Part shown: piece after piece, positions 1-8,894 of the stretch
Numbering within the stretch: position 1 is the first letter of the stretch
Layout of the letters: the number at the start of each line of letters is the position of its first letter
From: ZC4RG30 sp035556135
Lineage (GTDB): Bacteria; Pseudomonadota; Gammaproteobacteria; Steroidobacterales; Steroidobacteraceae
Reading direction: 5' to 3'
Assembly (NCBI GenBank): GCA_035556135.1
Contig: DATMFO010000005.1
Span: 248,001 to 312,000, forward strand
DNA: 64,000 nucleotides
The notes under the pieces: generated by a model
The model's database searches: none
What the model saw: only the letters and a program-made list of their open reading frames with translations
Told to the model about the DNA's origin: nothing
Made by a program: the position numbers and the translations under genes

Positions 1-1
1 G

Positions 2-1993
2 GAGCGTGAAGAGATACGACGCAACCCGGGCAGTGCCGGGGACGTGTTCCGTGCCCTGGACATACTGCCGGGCGTCGTGGCAACGGGTGAGTTCTCGAAC
101 TTCACCGTGCGTGGCAACGGGCCGCGGGACAACCTGATCCTGGTCGATGGCATTCCGTTCGAAAAGGTCACCCACTTCGACGAGTCGCTGGGTGAGCAGG
201 CAGACGTCGATGGCAGCGGAAACTACTCGATCTTCGCGCCGAACATCATCGGCAGTGCCAGGTTTTCCCCGGGCGGCTGGCGGGCTGCGGAGGGTGGCAA
301 GAACGGGTCGCTGCTTGATCTTGAGATCGCCAGGGGCAACTTCGCCAGTTCCACCGCCGGCGTGCGCCTGGACATCATCGGGATCGAGGCTGACTATGAC
401 GGGCCGAGTTACGTCGCCGACAACACCAGTCTGTTGCTGTCGGCACGAAAGTTCGACTTCAACAAGTTGTTCAAGGCGATCGGCGAGAACGACATCGGTT
501 CGCCACGGCTGACTGATGTCATCGTGAAGACCGTCACCGACCTGGGCAACGACCATCGCATCGAATTGCTGGCGATCCACGCAGGCGAGGACTTCAAGCG
601 CACGGTCGAGAATGTGCTCGAGTCGGAAAACTTCGAAGACGTGGGAATCAGCGAGTCGGAGCAGGGCAACACATTGCTCGGGGTGACATGGCGGTGGTCC
701 CCCGGGGCGGTCGCACAGTTCCGCAACACGCTTTATTACCGAAGCAGCAGGACTGAGAGCACACAGGGCGAGGCATTTCCGGATCTCGCGGGTCTGGACC
801 CGACGCCTGCGACGACGCCGGTCAGCGAGGACATTCTGCGGATCCGGGAGCGTGAAAAGGAGATCGGCTGGCGCGGCGATTTCAGCACGACGCTGAGATC
901 GAACGGAATATTTACGGCTGGCGCGCAAGTGGCCCGAGTGGATCTGGACTTCGACCGGCGCCTCTCCGGCGACTGGACACGGTATGAGTACGACCAGTCT
1001 GACTTCCGCCCGGACCCGACACAGCAATACATAGTGCTGACGCCCGGGGAATACAACTCGGCCCTGAATGCGGCAGAGACGAGGATTGCCGCCCATGCCG
1101 ACTACACATGGAAGAGCGGCCATTTCACGTGGACGCCCGGAGTCCGCTACGAGCGCGACGGGTTTTCGGGGAAGTCCAACGTCGCCCCGCGTCTGCTGGT
1201 GAACTGGCAGCCCGATGCGGCCACCAGAATGTGGACCGGAGGTGGTGTGTATTACCAGGCGCCACGCTATCTGGATTTCGCGGCGGATCCGTCAAATCTC
1301 GCCCTTGAGAGCGAGCGATCCACGCAGCTGGTGCTGGGGTTCTCCAGGCATCTGCGCGATGACCTGCGCTTTTCTGCAGAAGGGTATTACCAGAAGCTCG
1401 ACCATCTCACCGTCTTCGACGATCGGACGACGAACACCGCAACCAGCATCGGCAAGGGGTCCGCCAGGGGTGTGGACCTGATGCTTGCCAAACGCATGAA
1501 CCGGCGCTGGAGTGCGTCGGCAACGTATTCATACTCGCGCGCCCGCCGCGATGACAGACTTGGCGAAGGGGAATATGCCTCTGACTGGGATCGTCCGCAT
1601 GCGTTCGGAATCGTCGGTGCCTGGCAGCCGAGTGATCGATGGACCTTCTCGGCGAAATGGAAATACGCTTCGGGTCGCCCGACCGACGCCTTCATCGTGC
1701 ACAGCGATGTGCTGGGAGGCGGCGGACCTATGCGCTACTCAAAGGAACTGACGCAGACCAACGCCGATCGCCTGCCCGCCTATCATTCGCTGAGCCTGCG
1801 CGCGGACTACCAGCGCCGCTTTGGCCCGCTGAGCCTGGTTGCCTATCTGGACATCCTGAACCTGTATGGTCGCAAGAACGGAGACGCCTATGAATGGGAC
1901 GAGCGCCGCGGCGTCAACATCATCGAGGGACTGGACGAGCCGCTGCCCACCCTCGGAATCAGGTTTGAATATTCCTGGGCGCCAGGAAAATGA
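2..1993 (+). CDS. TonB-dependent outer-membrane receptor (5' truncated by window)
   Basis: The reading frame is open from base 2, so the gene starts outside the window; the GTG at 44 is internal. The first visible residues (RNPGSAGDVFRALDILPGV) are the start of a TonB plug domain, followed by the plug motif around LILVDGIPFE. The remaining ~550 residues have the alternating aromatic/polar pattern of a 22-strand barrel and end in FEYSW near the C-terminus, as barrel proteins do. It would take up a siderophore or other large ligand across the outer membrane using TonB energy. The substrate cannot be told. Its stop is 21 bases before a response regulator gene, so the downstream two-component pair may be co-transcribed and sense or control the same ligand. 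Confidence 0.88.
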   Translation, partial: EREEIRRNPGSAGDVFRALDILPGVVATGEFSNFTVRGNGPRDNLILVDGIPFEKVTHFDESLGEQADVDGSGNYSIFAPNIIGSARFSPGGWRAAEGGKNGSLLDLEIARGNFASSTAGVRLDIIGIEADYDGPSYVADNTSLLLSARKFDFNKLFKAIGENDIGSPRLTDVIVKTVTDLGNDHRIELLAIHAGEDFKRTVENVLESENFEDVGISESEQGNTLLGVTWRWSPGAVAQFRNTLYYRSSRTESTQGEAFPDLAGLDPTPATTPVSEDILRIREREKEIGWRGDFSTTLRSNGIFTAGAQVARVDLDFDRRLSGDWTRYEYDQSDFRPDPTQQYIVLTPGEYNSALNAAETRIAAHADYTWKSGHFTWTPGVRYERDGFSGKSNVAPRLLVNWQPDAATRMWTGGGVYYQAPRYLDFAADPSNLALESERSTQLVLGFSRHLRDDLRFSAEGYYQKLDHLTVFDDRTTNTATSIGKGSARGVDLMLAKRMNRRWSASATYSYSRARRDDRLGEGEYASDWDRPHAFGIVGAWQPSDRWTFSAKWKYASGRPTDAFIVHSDVLGGGGPMRYSKELTQTNADRLPAYHSLSLRADYQRRFGPLSLVAYLDILNLYGRKNGDAYEWDERRGVNIIEGLDEPLPTLGIRFEYSWAPGK

Positions 1994-2014
1994 GCCGGCC
2001 GCCGGGACTATCCC

Positions 2015-2680
2015 TTGAGATTGCTGATCATCGAAGATAACCAGCGCCTCTGCCAGGCCGTTGCGGAGAGCCTGCGGGCGCAGGGCTTCACGGTCGACAC
2101 AGCGGCGTCGGCCGCCGAGGGGCTGCGGGCCTGGAAGGCGGCCGAATATGATGCCGCCGTGCTCGATCTCATGCTGCCGGACGGCACCGGCCTGAATGCG
2201 CTGAAGGAAATGCGTGCCAGGGGCAACATGGAACCTGTGTTGATCCTCACCGCGCTGGGTACGCTCGAAGATCGCGTCCGCGGCCTGGATAGCGGCGCGG
2301 ACGACTACCTCGTGAAGCCTTTCGCCATGCAGGAGCTCATAGCCAGGCTGCGCGCCCTGTTGCGCCGCCCGGGCGCTGCATTGGGACGTACGCTCACGCT
2401 CGGCAGTGTGAGGCTCGATACCTCGGCGCGTATCGCCACCGTCGCCGGCACCCGGCTCGACCTGACGCGCTCGGAGCTGATCGTGCTGGAAACGCTGCTG
2501 CGTAACCAGGGAAGGGTGCTTTCGAAGGAGCGGCTCGCCGAAAGCCTGTACGATTTCGAACAGGAGCGCAGCGCGAATTCCGTGGAAACGCACATGCACA
2601 GGTTGCGCAAGAAGCTCGCGGCGGCCGGTGCTGATGTGTCGCTCCGCACTCTGCGCGGGTTGGGCTATCTTGCCTCCTGA
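2015..2680 (+). CDS. OmpR/QseB-family response regulator
   Basis: 221 residues, the usual length for the family. The N-terminal receiver has the acidic pair E7/D8, phospho-acceptor D51 (in LDLMLPDG), T79 and K101 (DYLVKPF). The C-terminal half is a winged-helix DNA-binding domain (LTRSELIVLETLLRNQGRVL, then NSVETHMHRLRKKL). The start is a TTG at 2015, because no ATG lies nearer to the receiver start. It is most like the QseB/PmrA/TctD branch. It overlaps the sensor kinase gene that follows, and is expected to be phosphorylated by it. Target genes are unknown; the upstream receptor gene is the obvious candidate. Confidence 0.93.
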   Translation: MRLLIIEDNQRLCQAVAESLRAQGFTVDTAASAAEGLRAWKAAEYDAAVLDLMLPDGTGLNALKEMRARGNMEPVLILTALGTLEDRVRGLDSGADDYLVKPFAMQELIARLRALLRRPGAALGRTLTLGSVRLDTSARIATVAGTRLDLTRSELIVLETLLRNQGRVLSKERLAESLYDFEQERSANSVETHMHRLRKKLAAAGADVSLRTLRGLGYLAS

Positions 2681-4046
2681 TCGCGCCCCGGGTCGGGCTC
2701 CGTCCCTGCTTCGCGCGCTTGTCGTCCGGCTGGCCATCGTGGTGGTGCTGGCGCTGGCCGGCATCTACGCGATCCTGTACCTGGAGTTCCGCGATGGGCT
2801 GATGGGCCTGGACGGCCAGAGCATTGCCATCCAGGTCGAAGACCTGCGCGAGTCGATCGTGCCGGGAACGACCCCACCGCGCCTCCAGCTGCCACCCGCC
2901 CTGCAGGAGTTCTACGCCAGGCCGGATACGTTGAATGGCTATCAGGTTCTGGGCGCGGATGGCACCGTGCTGGAGTCCGGCGGCTTCGCTACGCCCCGCC
3001 TGCCGTTGCCGGTCGCCCAACGCGGTGAGCGGATCGTCATGCAGATGGAAACGGACCCGGTGTCGGGCAGCAGCATCATGGCTGCTGCCGTCCGTGTCGA
3101 TGATGGCCAGGGGTCATACTGGTTGCGTGTGGTGCGCAATCTCGGGGATACGGAGAGCCTGCTCGCCCAGCTCATGCTTGGTGCATTGGGGGAGCTGGAC
3201 TGGCCGATGGCCTTGCTGCTGATCGCCGTGGTGGGCGTAGTCGTTGTGACAGTGCTGTCATCGCTGCGCTCCCTGCGTGCCGTCTCGCACCAGGCTTCCA
3301 GGTTGTCGCTGCATCGCCTGGACGAGAGGTTGCACGCGAAAAACCTCCCCCGGGAGCTCGTTCCGCTGGTCCAGGCAGTCAACACCTCGCTCGATCGCCT
3401 CGAGGCGGACTATCGCGTGCAAAGGGAATTCACCGCCAATGCCGCGCATGAGCTGCGCACTCCGCTGGCGACATTGCGGGCGCGGCTCGAATCCCGCTTT
3501 TCAGCGCAGCAGCTCGGCGATGTCGCCGTTGAAATCGACCAGCTGGCACGGCTCGTGGAGCAGTTGCTCTGTCTTGCGCGCCTGGATTCGCAGGAACAGT
3601 TCCAGTTCGACGCGTTCGACGCCCACGCCGTTGCGCTGGACGTGGCCCGGGAGCTGGCACCGGTCGCGCTCGAGACCGAGCACTATGTGACCGCTGCAAC
3701 GCCAGAGGCCTCCGTGCCCACGCACGGCAATGCCACCCTGACGCGCCTGGTCTTCCGCAATCTCATCGAGAACGCGATCCAGTACACGCCGGCCGGCACG
3801 TCGATCACGCTTTCCGCCGGTGATGGCTCGGTGGTCATTGCCGATGACGGGCCAGGGATATCCCCGCAAGCCGCGCAGACCCTGTTCGAGCGGTTCCGCC
3901 GCGGCCCCAATGCCTCGGGCTTCGGGGCAGGCCTGGGGCTGGCAATTGCGAAATGCATCATGGAGCGGCAAAAGGGGCGCCTGTGGCTCGACACGAATGC
4001 CGTGAGCGGAGCCCGATTCGTGATCGGGTTTACCGGACCTGCGTAG
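2634..4046 (+). CDS. Sensor histidine kinase
   Basis: Inner-membrane kinase partner of the response regulator just upstream. An N-terminal membrane helix (ALVVRLAIVVVLALAGIYAI) is followed by a ~130-residue periplasmic sensor region, a second helix (MALLLIAVVGVVVVTVL), a HAMP-like linker, the HisKA box NAAHELRTPLATL (His near residue 270) and an ATPase domain with N box NLIENAIQYTP, G1 DDGPGI and G2 GAGLGLAIAK. The start is uncertain. GTG 2628, ATG 2634 and TTG 2670 are all in frame; TTG 2670 sits at the regulator stop and would give 458 residues by translational coupling. None has a strong ribosome-binding site. Confidence 0.9.
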   Translation: MCRSALCAGWAILPPDRAPGRAPSLLRALVVRLAIVVVLALAGIYAILYLEFRDGLMGLDGQSIAIQVEDLRESIVPGTTPPRLQLPPALQEFYARPDTLNGYQVLGADGTVLESGGFATPRLPLPVAQRGERIVMQMETDPVSGSSIMAAAVRVDDGQGSYWLRVVRNLGDTESLLAQLMLGALGELDWPMALLLIAVVGVVVVTVLSSLRSLRAVSHQASRLSLHRLDERLHAKNLPRELVPLVQAVNTSLDRLEADYRVQREFTANAAHELRTPLATLRARLESRFSAQQLGDVAVEIDQLARLVEQLLCLARLDSQEQFQFDAFDAHAVALDVARELAPVALETEHYVTAATPEASVPTHGNATLTRLVFRNLIENAIQYTPAGTSITLSAGDGSVVIADDGPGISPQAAQTLFERFRRGPNASGFGAGLGLAIAKCIMERQKGRLWLDTNAVSGARFVIGFTGPA

Positions 4047-4074
4047 CTTTACCCCCACCGCAGCATGACGTGGT

Positions 4075-4680
4075 CTACAAGTCCGGCCAGTCGCCGATTT
4101 TCACGCGCTGGACCATCACCGGGCCATCCTTGCCGCGCGGATCGAAGACCAGCGCATCGCCCTCGCCCATGCCGGCAGAGTAGTCGGGAAATGCCGCCGA
4201 AATATTCGGTCCATGCGTGATCAGCAGGCGGTTGCCTCCAGCCTGCGTGCCGTGGGCAACCTGCTCACGCAGCCATTCTGCGCGAGCCTGGCTCGCGGCC
4301 GCCATGCCCTCATTGCTCAGCTGGTCCGCGGGCTTTGCCTTCCCGACGTCCAGGAGCCGCGCAGTCTCCAGCGCGCGGTAGGTCGGACTGCTGAGGACTT
4401 CATTGAAAGGAATCCTGAGCCGCTTCAACGCCGCCCCCATGGCACTGGCGTCACGCCGGCCGGTTGCGTCAAGCTGTCGTTCGCGACCGGCATTGTCCGC
4501 ATTGGCAGTGGCCGCGTCGGGCGTCTCGCGCGGTGAATTGGCATGGCGCATCACGATGACGAAGCCGCCATCGCGCAGCGAGGCAAGCGTGGCTGCCGGG
4601 ATTGTCTGGGCCACCAGTGGAGAGGTGGCCAGGAGAAGGCACAGCGAGAAGCCTGGTAACCGCCACTTCACTGCTTGCAT
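4075..4680 (-). CDS. Exported histidine phosphatase superfamily protein
   Basis: About 201 residues. The ATG at 4680 is chosen because a GGAGG ribosome-binding sequence precedes it, and because it begins a signal peptide (basic MQAVKWR, hydrophobic FSLCLLLATSPL, cleavage near VAQ-T). The phosphoglycerate-mutase-like fold is shown by the catalytic VMRHANS near the start of the mature protein, the LSSPTYRALETA segment and the second histidine in LLITHGPNI. It should act as a periplasmic phosphatase using a phospho-histidine intermediate; the substrate is unknown. The gene is convergent with the sensor kinase, with 28 bases between the stops, and divergent from the EAL-HDOD gene. Confidence 0.85.
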   Translation of the reverse strand: MQAVKWRLPGFSLCLLLATSPLVAQTIPAATLASLRDGGFVIVMRHANSPRETPDAATANADNAGRERQLDATGRRDASAMGAALKRLRIPFNEVLSSPTYRALETARLLDVGKAKPADQLSNEGMAAASQARAEWLREQVAHGTQAGGNRLLITHGPNISAAFPDYSAGMGEGDALVFDPRGKDGPVMVQRVKIGDWPDL

Positions 4681-4824
4681 CGCTCGCCTCCGCACAATGG
4701 CACGCCCCGATTTGCGCTGATCGTACTCCCGATCCGCAGAACCTGTGACGAGATTCACGGAGTGGGGAACAGGGGAGACTGGAAGCTTCGTGATATGCCG
4801 CTCTGCGGCAAACTAGCCCTGCCG

Positions 4825-6102
4825 ATGGAAGAACAGTACAAGCCAGTCAGGGAAGAACCGGCGATTGCGGCAGATGGTGCGGGTGCCTCCGCCCGCCACG
4901 CGCAGCTGCGACCGCAGTTCGTGCGCATGGCGCGCCAACCCCTTTTCGATGCCGGGCTCGCGGTGGCCGCTTACCAGCTGCTGCATGCCGAAGAATCCGG
5001 TGCCGACGGGCCGGGTGACGCAGCGGCGCAGCTGTTTGCCGGGGCGCTGGACATCGGTTTCAGGCGCCTCGTGGGCGACGCCCCGGCGTTCATCCGCTTC
5101 CCCACACACATGCTGGTGGCGCAGCTGCAGCTGCCGCTGTCACCTGAGCGCATTGTCATTGAGGTTTCCGGTGCCTCGGCCGCGGATGGCAGGCTCGTGG
5201 ACGGATTGATGCGGATGCGCGGCGAGGGATATCGCATTGCCCTCGCGGACTACGACCTCTGGCAGCAGGGCGTGGAGATCCTCGATTACGCCGACATCGT
5301 GAAGGTGGATGTGCGGCGGCATCCAGACGTGCAGCTGGCCAGCCTGGTGCCAGGCCTGCGGCGCCATCGCGTGCAGATCGTGGCGGAGGGCGTGGAGACG
5401 GCGGCGGCGCTTGAGCGCTGTCGCGCGCTCGGGTTCGACTTCTTCCAGGGCAACTTCCTCGAACATCCGGAGACATTTGCCGGCCGCGCGGCGCCGAGTT
5501 CGCGGCTGGTGGCGCTGGAGCTGGTGCACACGCTGCAGGACTGCAGTGTGCCGGCGGGAGAAATCGAGAGTTCCATCGTGCGTGACGTGGGACTCAGCTA
5601 CCGGCTGCTCCGCTGCATCAACACCAGTTACTACCGCATGCCGCGCGTGGTGAACTCCATGCTGCATGCCATCCTGCTGCTCGGCTATGACGAAGTGCGC
5701 CGGATCTGCGCCGTGGTGCTGCTGGCATCGATGAACGACCGTCCTGCCTATGTCGGCATCCAGGCGCTCACGCGCGCACGCATGTGCGAGAACCTCTGCG
5801 TGGCGGCCGGGGCAGGGGCCAGGGGTGGCTATTTCATGACCGGCCTTCTCTCGCTGGTCGATGTGGTGCTGGGTGCCCCGCTGGAGGAATGCCTCCAGGA
5901 GCTGCCGCTGGACGAGGCCGTGCGCAAGGCGTTGTGCGGCGGGCAGGGATCCATGGGCGCGGCACTGCATTGCGTGATCGCGCATGAACGTGGCGACTGG
6001 GATGCGGCCGGCTTCCAGGGAATGCCGGAGGCTTCGATTGCCTCCGCCTACTCACAGGCCGTCGAATGGGCGGAGTGCATGCACGCCGCCCTCCGCCAGT
6101 GA
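4825..6102 (+). CDS. EAL-HDOD (YuxH-type) signalling protein with degenerate EAL domain
   Basis: About 425 residues. The N-terminal domain (RQPLFDAGLAVAAYQLLHA to about residue 220) aligns with EAL phosphodiesterases, but the EAL signature that normally reads YEALLR is YQLLHA here. Another usual metal-site position is changed (IRFPTHML in place of an INxS segment). VKVDV and EGVET are retained. It is therefore probably not an active cyclic-di-GMP phosphodiesterase, but could bind nucleotide or partners. The C-terminal half is an HDOD domain (SSIVRDVGLSYRLLRCINTSYY, LLGYDEVRRICAVVLLAS), linked to motility and signalling in other bacteria. The start at ATG 4825 is favoured; ATG 4795 is an alternative. 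Confidence 0.87.
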   Translation: MEEQYKPVREEPAIAADGAGASARHAQLRPQFVRMARQPLFDAGLAVAAYQLLHAEESGADGPGDAAAQLFAGALDIGFRRLVGDAPAFIRFPTHMLVAQLQLPLSPERIVIEVSGASAADGRLVDGLMRMRGEGYRIALADYDLWQQGVEILDYADIVKVDVRRHPDVQLASLVPGLRRHRVQIVAEGVETAAALERCRALGFDFFQGNFLEHPETFAGRAAPSSRLVALELVHTLQDCSVPAGEIESSIVRDVGLSYRLLRCINTSYYRMPRVVNSMLHAILLLGYDEVRRICAVVLLASMNDRPAYVGIQALTRARMCENLCVAAGAGARGGYFMTGLLSLVDVVLGAPLEECLQELPLDEAVRKALCGGQGSMGAALHCVIAHERGDWDAAGFQGMPEASIASAYSQAVEWAECMHAALRQ

Positions 6103-6106
6103 CCAG

Positions 6107-6622
6107 CTAGCGCGGGGATTGCCCGCGGCGCCTGCGCGGCGCCTTGCCCATGCCCGGCGCTGGAGGCTCGATGTGCCGGAGCAGTGCCTCGAGTGAACGC
6201 TCCAGCTCGGCCAGCCGCACGTCATCCAGCTGTTCCACGGCATGCTGCAGCACGCCCACCATGCGTCCGGCCGTGGCGCCCAGGATGCCGCGGCCCGCAG
6301 CAGTGACGTACAGATGCACCGAGCGCTGGTCATCGCCGCTGCGGCGGCGCTCGATCCATCCCTGCTGCGCCAGGGTGCGCAGCAGGTGGCTCAGCGCGGA
6401 GCGCTGCATGCCCAGTGAGCTGGCCAGGCGCGATGACTGGATGCCCGGCTCCGCGGCAATCACGGCCAGCGCGCGATGTGCCTGCACCGGGGCGCCTGTG
6501 CGCTGTTCGAGTTCGCGGTAAAGGGCGCGGGCGCGGTCGACGAGGGTGCGGGCCAGCAGCAATGCGGCGTGTTCGCGCTGTGCGCGCGGCGGGGTGCCGG
6601 GCGGCCGGTCTGTCTGGCCCAT
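6107..6622 (-). CDS. MarR-family transcriptional regulator
   Basis: About 171 residues if translation starts at ATG 6622; an in-frame ATG at 6685 exists but would place the start inside the probable operator. The core is a MarR winged helix: recognition helix SSRLASSLGMQRSALSHLLR, then wing LAQQGWIERRRSGDDQRSVHLYVT with the DxRS motif. The C-terminal helix gives dimerisation, and the tail is very basic (KAPRRRRGQSPR). It is divergent from otsB with a perfect inverted repeat between them, so it probably represses trehalose synthesis and itself. Its ligand is unknown. It is convergent with the EAL-HDOD gene, with 4 bases between the stops. Confidence 0.9.
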   Translation of the reverse strand: MGQTDRPPGTPPRAQREHAALLLARTLVDRARALYRELEQRTGAPVQAHRALAVIAAEPGIQSSRLASSLGMQRSALSHLLRTLAQQGWIERRRSGDDQRSVHLYVTAAGRGILGATAGRMVGVLQHAVEQLDDVRLAELERSLEALLRHIEPPAPGMGKAPRRRRGQSPR

Positions 6623-6663
6623 GATTGGATGCCATTCTAGCGGGCTGCCGCAGGCAAAGCGCG

Positions 6664-6701
6664 TTGATTGAATAGCCTCAATCATTTAGCATGTTCAATC
6701 A
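6664..6701 (+). promoter_or_regulatory. otsB promoter overlapping a MarR-type operator
   Basis: A perfect inverted repeat TGATTGA-N6-TCAATCA spans 6665-6684, and a third copy of the half-site TCAATCA lies at 6695-6701. The repeat lies between a -35 like TTGATT (6664-6669) and a -10 like TAGCAT (6687-6692), 17 bases apart and reading toward otsB. A MarR dimer bound here would block RNA polymerase. The predicted transcription start (about 6699) is 1-2 bases from the otsB ATG. Confidence 0.6.
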
Positions 6702-7465
6702 TGATCACCCATGCAGCGCCCGAACCGCGCTATTTCCAGACGCGGCGCACCTGCCTGTTCCTCGATGTCGACGGCACCCTGGTAGACCTGCAGCCGCAGC
6801 CCGCCGACGTGCACATCGATGCGGAGCTCATCAGCCTGCTTGGCCGGCTTCACACTCACCTTGATGGTGCGGTGGCCCTCATCAGCGGGCGGCCGCTCGA
6901 TGAGCTGTCGCGCCTGTTCGCGCCGCTGGAGATCTGCATGGCGGGCATCCACGGCTTCGAGCGCCGCTGCGCCCGCGGCGTAGTGCACCGGCCGACGGTG
7001 CCGGGCACGCGCCTCGACAGCGCACGCGCGCAGCTGGCACGGCTGGCCGACCAGCATCAGGGCCTGCTGCTGGAAGACAAGGGTGCCGCGCTGGCGCTGC
7101 ACTTCCGCGCCAGGCCCGCCGCCGAGGAGCTGGCCGCTGCCACCATGCGGCGCTGCCTGCGCGAGCTGGGCGCAGACTTCGAGCTGCTGGAGGGCAACTG
7201 CGTGCTGGAGATCAAGCCGGCGGTGCAGAACAAGGCCACGGCCATCGAGGCCTTCATGCAGGAGGATCCGTTCGCGGGCCTCATCCCCATCTACATCGGC
7301 GACGACCGTACCGACTTCGACGGATTCGGCGCCGTGCGGCGACATGGCGGCGTGGACATTGCGGTCGGCGAGCGCGTCCCTGCGCGCTGGCGACTGGATG
7401 ATCCGGCCGCCGTGCGTGCCTGGCTGCAGAGCTTCGCCGCCCAGGGAGTGCGAGGCGCGGCGTGA
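6701..7465 (+). CDS. otsB: Trehalose-6-phosphate phosphatase
   Basis: 254 residues, a HAD-superfamily phosphatase that converts trehalose-6-phosphate to trehalose in the cytoplasm. Motif I is FLDVDGTLVDL (nucleophile D22, acid D24), motif II is in ALISGRPL, and motif III/IV is IYIGDDRTDFDGF. The cap region has the typical GIHGFERR segment. The start is ATG 6701, because the conserved part begins soon after it; no ribosome-binding site is visible, in keeping with the very short predicted leader. otsA follows after 25 bases. The pair makes the compatible solute trehalose from UDP-glucose and glucose-6-phosphate. Confidence 0.95.
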   Translation: MITHAAPEPRYFQTRRTCLFLDVDGTLVDLQPQPADVHIDAELISLLGRLHTHLDGAVALISGRPLDELSRLFAPLEICMAGIHGFERRCARGVVHRPTVPGTRLDSARAQLARLADQHQGLLLEDKGAALALHFRARPAAEELAAATMRRCLRELGADFELLEGNCVLEIKPAVQNKATAIEAFMQEDPFAGLIPIYIGDDRTDFDGFGAVRRHGGVDIAVGERVPARWRLDDPAAVRAWLQSFAAQGVRGAA

Positions 7466-7490
7466 TGCCGAAAAGCGCACGGAGGGCGCG

Positions 7491-8894
7491 ATGAGCCGCC
7501 TGGTGGCGGTTTCCAACCGGATATCCCTGCCGCGCAGGGGCGCGGCACCCGGCGGACTGGCAGTGGGGCTGGCAGCGGCCATGCGCGCCCGTGGTGGCCT
7601 GTGGTTCGGCTGGAGCGGCGAAGTGGTGGAATCACCCGCGCAGCTGCCCGAAACCGCGCGGCGTGACGGCATCGGCTACGCCACCATCGACCTTTCCCGG
7701 GCCGAGCACGATGAGCACTACCTGGGCTTCTGCAACGGCGTGCTCTGGCCGGTGTTCCACTATTTCCCGGACAATTACCGCCACCGCGAGCAGGACTACG
7801 AACGCTACCTGGCGGTGAACCAGCGTTTCGCCTCTGCGCTGCAGCCGTTGCTGCGGCCGGATGACGTGATCTGGGTGCACGACTTCCACCTGCTGCCGCT
7901 GGCGCAGCGGCTGCGCGCCGGGGGGGTGACGCAGCCGATCGGCCTGTTCCTGCACATCCCGTTTCCGCATGTGGAGCTGCTGCGCGTATTGCCCGTCTAC
8001 GGGGAATTGCTGGGCGCGATGCTCGACTATGACCTGGTGGGATTCCAGACAATGAGTGACCTGGAGGCGTTCCGCGCCGCCGTGGTGCACCTGTGGGGCC
8101 CTGAGGCCCTGGTCAGCGAAGATGAAATACAGGTGGGAACGCGGCGCCTGCGCGCGGCCGTATTTCCCATTGGTGTCGATGTCGATGCCATCCAGGCCGA
8201 GGTGAAGCGGGCCCGACCCGCGGAGACCTGCCGGCGCATGGTTGCCGGCATGCTGGGCCGCAAGCTGGTGATCGGCGTCGATCGCCTGGACTACAGCAAG
8301 GGGCTGGTGGAGCGCTTCGGCGCCTACGAGCGTTTCCTCGAGACCCACCCCGAGAACCAGGGCCGTGTCACCTTCCTGCAGATCGCCCCCCTGTCGCGGC
8401 CCGACCTGCATGCCTATGCGTCCATCCGCTCCGAACTGGAGCAGGCCACCGGGCGCACCAACGGGCGCTTCGCCGACACCGACTGGACGCCCATACGTTA
8501 CTTGAACCGCAATTTCCCGCATGATGTGCTGATGGCCTTCATGAACTGCGCCCAGGTTGGCATCGTGACCCCGCTGCGGGATGGCATGAACCTGGTGGCC
8601 AAGGAGTTCGTGGCTGCGCAGGATCCGGATGATCCCGGCGTGCTGGTCCTCTCCACGCTGGCCGGCGCCTCGCGCGAGCTCACGGGTGCGCTGCAGGTGA
8701 ATCCCTACGACCGGCGGGGAATGGCGCACGCCATCCAGCAGGCGCTGAACATGCCGCTGGACGAGCGCCGTGCACGCCATGCCGGCATGCTGCAGACGCT
8801 GCGTAGAAGTGACATCCACGCCTGGTATTCCAGGTATCTCGCCGCGCTCGCGGCTACTCGTGACGCCAACCTTCCGGCGGCACTCTCGGCCTGA
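7491..8894 (+). CDS. otsA: Trehalose-6-phosphate synthase (GT20)
   Basis: 467 residues, close to the E. coli enzyme in length. The start is ATG 7491 with GGAGGG upstream. It begins LVAVSNRISLPRRG with the N-terminal glycine loop APGGLAVGL, then LWFGWSG, VWVHDFHLLPLAQRL, GLFLHIPFPHVELLRVLP, the nucleotide-sugar motif IGVDRLDYSKGL and LRDGMNLVAKEFVAAQ near the C-terminus, all hallmarks of retaining family GT20. It transfers glucose from UDP-glucose to glucose-6-phosphate. The stop overlaps the next start (TGATG at 8892-8896), so the three small genes downstream are probably translated with it. Confidence 0.96.
   Translation: MSRLVAVSNRISLPRRGAAPGGLAVGLAAAMRARGGLWFGWSGEVVESPAQLPETARRDGIGYATIDLSRAEHDEHYLGFCNGVLWPVFHYFPDNYRHREQDYERYLAVNQRFASALQPLLRPDDVIWVHDFHLLPLAQRLRAGGVTQPIGLFLHIPFPHVELLRVLPVYGELLGAMLDYDLVGFQTMSDLEAFRAAVVHLWGPEALVSEDEIQVGTRRLRAAVFPIGVDVDAIQAEVKRARPAETCRRMVAGMLGRKLVIGVDRLDYSKGLVERFGAYERFLETHPENQGRVTFLQIAPLSRPDLHAYASIRSELEQATGRTNGRFADTDWTPIRYLNRNFPHDVLMAFMNCAQVGIVTPLRDGMNLVAKEFVAAQDPDDPGVLVLSTLAGASRELTGALQVNPYDRRGMAHAIQQALNMPLDERRARHAGMLQTLRRSDIHAWYSRYLAALAATRDANLPAALSA

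Noticed and set aside
7083..7490. Upstream extension of the otsA frame into otsB.
   Set aside because: The extension has no GT20 similarity; ATG 7491 has GGAGGG and starts the conserved sequence.
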